A DNA stretch of 64,000 nucleotides from Schistosoma haematobium. Taxonomy: Eukaryota; Platyhelminthes; Trematoda; Strigeidida; Schistosomatidae. The position numbers and the translations under genes were made by a program. Of the stretch, positions 35,001 to 46,900 are shown piece after piece (position 1 is the first letter of the stretch; every line of letters starts with the position of its first letter). The notes under the pieces are model-generated. The model had not been told where the DNA came from and did not search any database. It was given only the letters and a program-made list of their open reading frames with translations. The DNA lies in contig NC_067196.1 of the NCBI RefSeq assembly GCF_000699445.3, positions 76,143,864 through 76,207,863 on the forward strand, written 5' to 3'.

Positions 35001-37952
35001 AGAGAGAGAGAGAGAGAGAGAAACGGATTCGTTTGATTTTGTGCAAATGTGATTCAGTGATGTGGGCTAATGTTGGTTTGTTATTTGTGTGTGATGACTT
35101 GCCGTGGAGCTGTTCATCGCATTTATAATATGTGCTGAACAGTTGTTTGCGGCTGAAAGATAATTTGTCGTGTCGCACATGCAGGTTCTTTATTTCTAAA
35201 CCCTGTCATCACAACCAACATACATGAAGCTGTGTCCTGATTGAGAATAGTCTTGTCCGATATGTTCGTTTCATTTTATCTAACAAAAGTGTGTATGTAT
35301 ATAGACAGTTGTATACACATATAGAGTAGATTTTGTATGTTGATGCTTTATATGAGTGTGTATTTGTATTGTTTGGGCTGTGTCGATTGGTTATGGCGAG
35401 TAGCCGTTCAGCTGCCCCGTGCATAGTTGATTCACTGTGGGTCGTTTCCTGCGGCTGAGATTGAATGGATGCACTGCTATGCCTCTTGTCCATTTCAGGG
35501 ACTCGTTGGGTACGATGTGCAGGCCACATGGGATGTTGATTTGTTAAGGTGTTTATGTCGTTCTTAGTAGTGTATTCGTATGTTTGTTTGTGATTTGTTT
35601 TTCTGTGTCTGTAGTCAGTTATATAGCTACTATACTGCATTGTGCACGTTCGTGAATGATGTCGTTAGAGTAGCTGATATTTATGCAATGCATTTGATGC
35701 GTGTGCGACAAAATGTTATTAGTGTGTTGTCTGTTTAATGAAACACTAGTGGTCAGTATGACAGCAGGTTTCATTGTCTACTGTGTTGGTCATGCTACGC
35801 CATGTGAGTGTGCGAACTGAGAGAAGCAGAGTTTCCTTTTACCGTACTATGAAGACAGAATGAATCGACGTACGTTGTGTGTGTGTGTGTGTGTTTCTGA
35901 GTAATTTAACTTTGTTCAGGAAGATATTAATTTGTTTTGAGTTTCTGTCTTTTTATGAATATATGCATATGATGAAAGTGTCTTGTCAATGAGTTGTTTT
36001 GAATGATTGTTCACTTGTTGTGTAATTATGTGTACGTAGATCTTTGAGTATAGTATGTTGAATAGCCGTTCAGCTACTCCGTGTATATGGGATTCACGAC
36101 GAGTCGTTTCCTGCGGCTGAGATTGAACGAATGCATTGCTATGCCTCTTGTCCATTCCAGGGACTTGTTTGGTACGAATGCAGACGACATGTCACTTTAG
36201 TTATTTGTCTTGTGCGTAACAGATATGACTTTTTGGGTTAGTCTTGTATGTGTTGAGTGCTGATGTTGATGGTGGTTTTGAAATGAATTTTCGACAAATA
36301 GATTTTGCGTTGGTCAGTGAATCGTTGTGTTTAAAGTAGCGTTTGTGTGTGGTGTTCGAGCGATTTTGCATTCTCGGAAAGACTTGGTAGTAGAGAAATA
36401 CATACATGTATGACATGCAAATTTTCAGTGTGCGTGTGCGCTATGCTCTTTCCTTTCTGTAAATAAATATATATATATATATAGTGAGAGAGAGAGAGAG
36501 AGAGAGAAACGGATTCGTTTGATTTTGTGCAAATGTGATTCAGTGATGTGGGCTAATGTTGGTTTGTTATTTGTGTGTGATGACTTGCCGTGGAGCTGTT
36601 CATCGCATTTATAATATGTGCTGAACAGTTGTTTGCGGCTGAAAGATAATTTGTCGTGTCGCACATGCAGGTTCTTTATTTCTAAACCCTGTCATCACAA
36701 CCAACATACATGAAGCTGTGTCCTGATTGAGAATAGTCTTGTCCGATATGTTCGTTTCATTTTATCTAACAAAAGTGTGTATGTATATAGACAGTTGTAT
36801 ACACATATAGAGTAGATTTTGTATGTTGATGCTTTATATGAGTGTGTATTTGTATTGTTTGGGCTGTGTCGATTGGTTATGGCGAGTAGCCGTTCAGCTG
36901 CCCCGTGCATAGTTGATTCACTGTGGGTCGTTTCCTGCGGCTGAGATTGAATGGATGCACTGCTATGCCTCTTGTCCATTTCAGGGACTCGTTGGGTACG
37001 ATGTGCAGGCCACATGGGATGTTGATTTGTTAAGGTGTTTATGTCGTTCTTAGTAGTGTATTCGTATGTTTGTTTGTGATTTGTTTTTCTGTGTCTGTAG
37101 TCAGTTATATAGCTACTATACTGCATTGTGCACGTTCGTGAATGATGTCGTTAGAGTAGCTGATATTTATGCAATGCATTTGATGCGTGTGCGACAAAAT
37201 GTTATTAGTGTGTTGTCTGTTTAATGAAACACTAGTGGTCAGTATGACAGCAGGTTTCATTGTCTACTGTGTTGGTCATGCTACGCCATGTGAGTGTGCG
37301 AACTGAGAGAAGCAGAGTTTCCTTTTACCGTACTATGAAGACAGAATGAATCGACGTACGTTGTGTGTGTGTGTGTGTGTTTCTGAGTAATTTAACTTTG
37401 TTCAGGAAGATATTAATTTGTTTTGAGTTTCTGTCTTTTTATGAATATATGCATATGATGAAAGTGTCTTGTCAATGAGTTGTTTTGAATGATTGTTCAC
37501 TTGTTGTGTAATTATGTGTACGTAGATCTTTGAGTATAGTATGTTGAATAGCCGTTCAGCTACTCCGTGTATATGGGATTCACGACGAGTCGTTTCCTGC
37601 GGCTGAGATTGAACGAATGCATTGCTATGCCTCTTGTCCATTCCAGGGACTTGTTTGGTACGAATGCAGACGACATGTCACTTTAGTTATTTGTCTTGTG
37701 CGTAACAGATATGACTTTTTGGGTTAGTCTTGTATGTGTTGAGTGCTGATGTTGATGGTGGTTTTGAAATGAATTTTCGACAAATAGATTTTGCGTTGGT
37801 CAGTGAATCGTTGTGTTTAAAGTAGCGTTTGTGTGTGGTGTTCGAGCGATTTTGCATTCTCGGAAAGACTTGGTAGTAGAGAAATACATACATGTATGAC
37901 ATGCAAATTTTCAGTGTGCGTGTGCGCTATGCTCTTTCCTTTCTGTAAATAA

Positions 37953-37992
<40 letters not shown>

Positions 37993-40900
37993 AACGGATT
38001 CGTTTGATTTTGTGCAAATGTGATTCAGTGATGTGGGCTAATGTTGGTTTGTTATTTGTGTGTGATGACTTGCCGTGGAGCTGTTCATCGCATTTATAAT
38101 ATGTGCTGAACAGTTGTTTGCGGCTGAAAGATAATTTGTCGTGTCGCACATGCAGGTTCTTTATTTCTAAACCCTGTCATCACAACCAACATACATGAAG
38201 CTGTGTCCTGATTGAGAATAGTCTTGTCCGATATGTTCGTTTCATTTTATCTAACAAAAGTGTGTATGTATATAGACAGTTGTATACACATATAGAGTAG
38301 ATTTTGTATGTTGATGCTTTATATGAGTGTGTATTTGTATTGTTTGGGCTGTGTCGATTGGTTATGGCGAGTAGCCGTTCAGCTGCCCCGTGCATAGTTG
38401 ATTCACTGTGGGTCGTTTCCTGCGGCTGAGATTGAATGGATGCACTGCTATGCCTCTTGTCCATTTCAGGGACTCGTTGGGTACGATGTGCAGGCCACAT
38501 GGGATGTTGATTTGTTAAGGTGTTTATGTCGTTCTTAGTAGTGTATTCGTATGTTTGTTTGTGATTTGTTTTTCTGTGTCTGTAGTCAGTTATATAGCTA
38601 CTATACTGCATTGTGCACGTTCGTGAATGATGTCGTTAGAGTAGCTGATATTTATGCAATGCATTTGATGCGTGTGCGACAAAATGTTATTAGTGTGTTG
38701 TCTGTTTAATGAAACACTAGTGGTCAGTATGACAGCAGGTTTCATTGTCTACTGTGTTGGTCATGCTACGCCATGTGAGTGTGCGAACTGAGAGAAGCAG
38801 AGTTTCCTTTTACCGTACTATGAAGACAGAATGAATCGACGTACGTTGTGTGTGTGTGTGTGTGTTTCTGAGTAATTTAACTTTGTTCAGGAAGATATTA
38901 ATTTGTTTTGAGTTTCTGTCTTTTTATGAATATATGCATATGATGAAAGTGTCTTGTCAATGAGTTGTTTTGAATGATTGTTCACTTGTTGTGTAATTAT
39001 GTGTACGTAGATCTTTGAGTATAGTATGTTGAATAGCCGTTCAGCTACTCCGTGTATATGGGATTCACGACGAGTCGTTTCCTGCGGCTGAGATTGAACG
39101 AATGCATTGCTATGCCTCTTGTCCATTCCAGGGACTTGTTTGGTACGAATGCAGACGACATGTCACTTTAGTTATTTGTCTTGTGCGTAACAGATATGAC
39201 TTTTTGGGTTAGTCTTGTATGTGTTGAGTGCTGATGTTGATGGTGGTTTTGAAATGAATTTTCGACAAATAGATTTTGCGTTGGTCAGTGAATCGTTGTG
39301 TTTAAAGTAGCGTTTGTGTGTGGTGTTCGAGCGATTTTGCATTCTCGGAAAGACTTGGTAGTAGAGAAATACATACATGTATGACATGCAAATTTTCAGT
39401 GTGCGTGTGCGCTATGCTCTTTCCTTTCTGTAAATAAATATATATATATATATATAGTGAGAGAGAGAGAGAGAGAGAGAAACGGATTCGTTTGATTTTG
39501 TGCAAATGTGATTCAGTGATGTGGGCTAATGTTGGTTTGTTATTTGTGTGTGATGACTTGCCGTGGAGCTGTTCATCGCATTTATAATATGTGCTGAACA
39601 GTTGTTTGCGGCTGAAAGATAATTTGTCGTGTCGCACATGCAGGTTCTTTATTTCTAAACCCTGTCATCACAACCAACATACATGAAGCTGTGTCCTGAT
39701 TGAGAATAGTCTTGTCCGATATGTTCGTTTCATTTTATCTAACAAAAGTGTGTATGTATATAGACAGTTGTATACACATATAGAGTAGATTTTGTATGTT
39801 GATGCTTTATATGAGTGTGTATTTGTATTGTTTGGGCTGTGTCGATTGGTTATGGCGAGTAGCCGTTCAGCTGCCCCGTGCATAGTTGATTCACTGTGGG
39901 TCGTTTCCTGCGGCTGAGATTGAATGGATGCACTGCTATGCCTCTTGTCCATTTCAGGGACTCGTTGGGTACGATGTGCAGGCCACATGGGATGTTGATT
40001 TGTTAAGGTGTTTATGTCGTTCTTAGTAGTGTATTCGTATGTTTGTTTGTGATTTGTTTTTCTGTGTCTGTAGTCAGTTATATAGCTACTATACTGCATT
40101 GTGCACGTTCGTGAATGATGTCGTTAGAGTAGCTGATATTTATGCAATGCATTTGATGCGTGTGCGACAAAATGTTATTAGTGTGTTGTCTGTTTAATGA
40201 AACACTAGTGGTCAGTATGACAGCAGGTTTCATTGTCTACTGTGTTGGTCATGCTACGCCATGTGAGTGTGCGAACTGAGAGAAGCAGAGTTTCCTTTTA
40301 CCGTACTATGAAGACAGAATGAATCGACGTACGTGTGTGTGTGTGTGTGTGTTTCTGAGTAATTTAACTTTGTTCAGGAAGATATTAATTTGTTTTGAGT
40401 TTCTGTCTTTTTATGAATATATGCATATGATGAAAGTGTCTTGTCAATGAGTTGTTTTGAATGATTGTTCACTTGTTGTGTAATTATGTGTACGTAGATC
40501 TTTGAGTATAGTATGTTGAATAGCCGTTCAGCTACTCCGTGTATATGGGATTCACGACGAGTCGTTTCCTGCGGCTGAGATTGAACGAATGCATTGCTAT
40601 GCCTCTTGTCCATTCCAGGGACTTGTTTGGTACGAATGCAGACGACATGTCACTTTAGTTATTTGTCTTGTGCGTAACAGATATGACTTTTTGGGTTAGT
40701 CTTGTATGTGTTGAGTGCTGATGTTGATGGTGGTTTTGAAATGAATTTTCGACAAATAGATTTTGCGTTGGTCAGTGAATCGTTGTGTTTAAAGTAGCGT
40801 TTGTGTGTGGTGTTCGAGCGATTTTGCATTCTCGGAAAGACTTGGTAGTAGAGAAATACATACATGTATGACATGCAAATTTTCAGTGTGCGTGTGCGCT

Positions 40901-43900
40901 ATGCTCTTTCCTTTCTGTAAATAAATATATATATATATATATAGTGAGAGAGAGAGAGAGAGAGAAACGGATTCGTTTGATTTTGTGCAAATGTGATTCA
41001 GTGATGTGGGCTAATGTTGGTTTGTTATTTGTGTGTGATGACTTGCCGTGGAGCTGTTCATCGCATTTATAATATGTGCTGAACAGTTGTTTGCGGCTGA
41101 AAGATAATTTGTCGTGTCGCACATGCAGGTTCTTTATTTCTAAACCCTGTCATCACAACCAACATACATGAAGCTGTGTCCTGATTGAGAATAGTCTTGT
41201 CCGATATGTTCGTTTCATTTTATCTAACAAAAGTGTGTATGTATATAGACAGTTGTATACACATATAGAGTAGATTTTGTATGTTGATGCTTTATATGAG
41301 TGTGTATTTGTATTGTTTGGGCTGTGTCGATTGGTTATGGCGAGTAGCCGTTCAGCTGCCCCGTGCATAGTTGATTCACTGTGGGTCGTTTCCTGCGGCT
41401 GAGATTGAATGGATGCACTGCTATGCCTCTTGTCCATTTCAGGGACTCGTTGGGTACGATGTGCAGGCCACATGGGATGTTGATTTGTTAAGGTGTTTAT
41501 GTCGTTCTTAGTAGTGTATTCGTATGTTTGTTTGTGATTTGTTTTTCTGTGTCTGTAGTCAGTTATATAGCTACTATACTGCATTGTGCACGTTCGTGAA
41601 TGATGTCGTTAGAGTAGCTGATATTTATGCAATGCATTTGATGCGTGTGCGACAAAATGTTATTAGTGTGTTGTCTGTTTAATGAAACACTAGTGGTCAG
41701 TATGACAGCAGGTTTCATTGTCTACTGTGTTGGTCATGCTACGCCATGTGAGTGTGCGAACTGAGAGAAGCAGAGTTTCCTTTTACCGTACTATGAAGAC
41801 AGAATGAATCGACGTACGTTGTGTGTGTGTGTGTGTGTTTCTGAGTAATTTAACTTTGTTCAGGAAGATATTAATTTGTTTTGAGTTTCTGTCTTTTTAT
41901 GAATATATGCATATGATGAAAGTGTCTTGTCAATGAGTTGTTTTGAATGATTGTTCACTTGTTGTGTAATTATGTGTACGTAGATCTTTGAGTATAGTAT
42001 GTTGAATAGCCGTTCAGCTACTCCGTGTATATGGGATTCACGACGAGTCGTTTCCTGCGGCTGAGATTGAACGAATGCATTGCTATGCCTCTTGTCCATT
42101 CCAGGGACTTGTTTGGTACGAATGCAGACGACATGTCACTTTAGTTATTTGTCTTGTGCGTAACAGATATGACTTTTTGGGTTAGTCTTGTATGTGTTGA
42201 GTGCTGATGTTGATGGTGGTTTTGAAATGAATTTTCGACAAATAGATTTTGCGTTGGTCAGTGAATCGTTGTGTTTAAAGTAGCGTTTGTGTGTGGTGTT
42301 CGAGCGATTTTGCATTCTCGGAAAGACTTGGTAGTAGAGAAATACATACATGTATGACATGCAAATTTTCAGTGTGCGTGTGCGCTATGCTCTTTCCTTT
42401 CTGTAAATAAATATATATATATATATATAGTGAGAGAGAGAGAGAGAGAGAGAAACGGATTCGTTTGATTTTGTGCAAATGTGATTCAGTGATGTGGGCT
42501 AATGTTGGTTTGTTATTTGTGTGTGATGACTTGCCGTGGAGCTGTTCATCGCATTTATAATATGTGCTGAACAGTTGTTTGCGGCTGAAAGATAATTTGT
42601 CGTGTCGCACATGCAGGTTCTTTATTTCTAAACCCTGTCATCACAACCAACATACATGAAGCTGTGTCCTGATTGAGAATAGTCTTGTCCGATATGTTCG
42701 TTTCATTTTATCTAACAAAAGTGTGTATGTATATAGACAGTTGTATACACATATAGAGTAGATTTTGTATGTTGATGCTTTATATGAGTGTGTATTTGTA
42801 TTGTTTGGGCTGTGTCGATTGGTTATGGCGAGTAGCCGTTCAGCTGCCCCGTGCATAGTTGATTCACTGTGGGTCGTTTCCTGCGGCTGAGATTGAATGG
42901 ATGCACTGCTATGCCTCTTGTCCATTTCAGGGACTCGTTGGGTACGATGTGCAGGCCACATGGGATGTTGATTTGTTAAGGTGTTTATGTCGTTCTTAGT
43001 AGTGTATTCGTATGTTTGTTTGTGATTTGTTTTTCTGTGTCTGTAGTCAGTTATATAGCTACTATACTGCATTGTGCACGTTCGTGAATGATGTCGTTAG
43101 AGTAGCTGATATTTATGCAATGCATTTGATGCGTGTGCGACAAAATGTTATTAGTGTGTTGTCTGTTTAATGAAACACTAGTGGTCAGTATGACAGCAGG
43201 TTTCATTGTCTACTGTGTTGGTCATGCTACGCCATGTGAGTGTGCGAACTGAGAGAAGCAGAGTTTCCTTTTACCGTACTATGAAGACAGAATGAATCGA
43301 CGTACGTTGTGTGTGTGTGTGTGTGTTTCTGAGTAATTTAACTTTGTTCAGGAAGATATTAATTTGTTTTGAGTTTCTGTCTTTTTATGAATATATGCAT
43401 ATGATGAAAGTGTCTTGTCAATGAGTTGTTTTGAATGATTGTTCACTTGTTGTGTAATTATGTGTACGTAGATCTTTTAGTATAGTATGTTGAATAGCCG
43501 TTCAGCTACTCCGTGTATATGGGATTCACGACGAGTCGTTTCCTGCGGCTGAGATTGAACGAATGCATTGCTATGCCTCTTGTCCATTCCAGGGACTTGT
43601 TTGGTACGAATGCAGACGACATGTCACTTTAGTTATTTGTCTTGTGCGTAACAGATATGACTTTTTGGGTTAGTCTTGTATGTGTTGAGTGCTGATGTTG
43701 ATGGTGGTTTTGAAATGAATTTTCGACAAATAGATTTTGCGTTGGTCAGTGAATCGTTGTGTTTAAAGTAGCGTTTGTGTGTGGTGTTCGAGCGATTTTG
43801 CATTCTCGGAAAGACTTGGTAGTAGAGAAATACATACATGTATGACATGCAAATTTTCAGTGTGCGTGTGCGCTATGCTCTTTCCTTTCTGTAAATAAAT

Positions 43901-46900
43901 ATATATATATATATATAGTGAGAGAGAGAGAAACGGATTCGTTTGATTTTGTGCAAATGTGATTCAGTGATGTGGGCTAATGTTGGTTTGTTATTTGTGT
44001 GTGATGACTTGCCGTGGAGCTGTTCATCGCATTTATAATATGTGCTGAACAGTTGTTTGCGGCTGAAAGATAATTTGTCGTGTCGCACATGCAGGTTCTT
44101 TATTTCTAAACCCTGTCATCACAACCGACATACATGAAGCTGTGTCCTGATTGAGAATAGTCTTGTCCGATATGTTCGTTTCATTTTATCTAACAAAAGT
44201 GTGTATGTATATAGACAGTTGTATACACATATAGAGTAGATTTTGTATGTTGATGCTTTATATGAGTGTGTATTTGTATTGTTTGGGCTGTGTCGATTGG
44301 TTATGGCGAGTAGCCGTTCAGCTGCCCCGTGCATAGTTGATTCACTGTGGGTCGTTTCCTGCGGCTGAGATTGAATGGATGCACTGCTATGCCTCTTGTC
44401 CATTTCAGGGACTCGTTGGGTACGATGTGCAGGCCACATGGGATGTTGATTTGTTAAGGTGTTTATGTCGTTCTTAGTAGTGTATTCGTATGTTTGTTTG
44501 TGATTTGTTTTTCTGTGTCTGTAGTCAGTTATATAGCTACTATACTGCATTGTGCACGTTCGTGAATGATGTCGTTAGAGTAGCTGATATTTATGCAATG
44601 CATTTGATGCGTGTGCGACAAAATGTTATTAGTGTGTTGTCTGTTTAATGAAACACTAGTGGTCAGTATGACAGCAGGTTTCATTGTCTACTGTGTTGGT
44701 CATGCTACGCCATGTGAGTGTGCGAACTGAGAGAAGCAGAGTTTCCTTTTACCGTACTATGAAGACAGAATGAATCGACGTACGTGTGTGTGTGTGTGTG
44801 TGTGTTTCTGAGTAATTTAACTTTGTTCAGGAAGATATTAATTTGTTTTGAGTTTCTGTCTTTTTATGAATATATGCATATGATGAAAGTGTCTTGTCAA
44901 TGAGTTGTTTTGAATGATTGTTCACTTGTTGTGTAATTATGTGTACGTAGATCTTTGAGTATAGTATGTTGAATAGCCGTTCAGCTACTCCGTGTATATG
45001 GGATTCACGACGAGTCGTTTCCTGCGGCTGAGATTGAACGAATGCATTGCTATGCCTCTTGTCCATTCCAGGGACTTGTTTGGTACGAATGCAGACGACA
45101 TGTCACTTTAGTTATTTGTCTTGTGCGTAACAGATATGACTTTTTGGGTTAGTCTTGTATGTGTTGAGTGCTGATGTTGATGGTGGTTTTGAAATGAATT
45201 TTCGACAAATAGATTTTGCGTTGGTCAGTGAATCGTTGTGTTTAAAGTAGCGTTTGTGTGTGGTGTTCGAGCGATTTTGCATTCTCGGAAAGACTTGGTA
45301 GTAGAGAAATACATACATGTATGACATGCAAATTTTCAGTGTGCGTGTGCGCTATGCTCTTTCCTTTCTGTAAATAAATATATATATATATATGGAGAGA
45401 GAGAGAGAGAGAGAAACGGATTCGTTTGATTTTGTGCAAATGTGATTCAGTGATGTGGGCTAATGTTGGTTTGTTATTTGTGTGTGATGACTTGCCGTGG
45501 AGCTGTTCATCGCATTTATAATATGTGCTGAACAGTTGTTTGCGGCTGAAAGATAATTTGTCGTGTCGCACATGCAGGTTCTTTATTTCTAAACCCTGTC
45601 ATCACAACCGACATACATGAAGCTGTGTCCTGATTGAGAATAGTCTTGTCCGATATGTTCGTTTCATTTTATCTAACAAAAGTGTGTATGTATATAGACA
45701 GTTGTATACACATATAGAGTAGATTTTGTATGTTGATGCTTTATATGAGTGTGTATTTGTATTGTTTGGGCTGTGTCGATTGGTTATGGCGAGTAGCCGT
45801 TCAGCTGCCCGTGCATAGTTGATTCACTGTGGGTCGTTTCCTGCGGCTGAGATTGAATGGATGCACTGCTATGCCTCTTGTCCATTTCAGGGACTCGTTG
45901 GGTACGATGTGCAGGCCACATGGGATGTTGATTTGTTAAGGTGTTTATGTCGTTCTTAGTAGTGTATTCGTATGTTTGTTTGTGATTTGTTTTTCTGTGT
46001 CTGTAGTCAGTTATATAGCTACTATACTGCATTGTGCACGTTCGTGAATGATGTCGTTAGAGTAGCTGATATTTATGCAATGCATTTGATGCGTGTGCGA
46101 CAAAATGTTATTAGTGTGTTGTCTGTTTAATGAAACACTAGTGGTCAGTATGACAGCAGGTTTCATTGTCTACTGTGTTGGTCATGCTACGCCATGTGAG
46201 TGTGCGAACTGAGAGAAGCAGAGTTTCCTTTTACCGTACTATGAAGACAGAATGAATCGACGTACGTTGTGTGTGTGTGTGTGTGTTTCTGAGTAATTTA
46301 ACTTTGTTCAGGAAGATATTAATTTGTTTTGAGTTTCTGTCTTTTTATGAATATATGCATATGATGAAAGTGTCTTGTCAATGAGTTGTTTTGAATGATT
46401 GTTCACTTGTTGTGTAATTATGTGTACGTAGATCTTTGAGTATAGTATGTTGAATAGCCGTTCAGCTACTCCGTGTATATGGGATTCACGACGAGTCGTT
46501 TCCTGCGGCTGAGATTGAACGAATGCATTGCTATGCCTCTTGTCCATTCCAGGGACTTGTTTGGTACGAATGCAGACGACATGTCACTTTAGTTATTTGT
46601 CTTGTGCGTAACAGATATGACTTTTTGGGTTAGTCTTGTATGTGTTGAGTGCTGATGTTGATGGTGGTTTTGAAATGAATTTTCGACAAATAGATTTTGC
46701 GTTGGTCAGTGAATCGTTGTGTTTAAAGTAGCGTTTGTGTGTGGTGTTCGAGCGATTTTGCATTCTCGGAAAGACTTGGTAGTAGAGAAATACATACATG
46801 TATGACATGCAAATTTTCAGTGTGCGTGTGCGCTATGCTCTTTCCTTTCTGTAAATAAATATATATATATATATATAGTGAGAGAGAGAGAGAGAGAGAA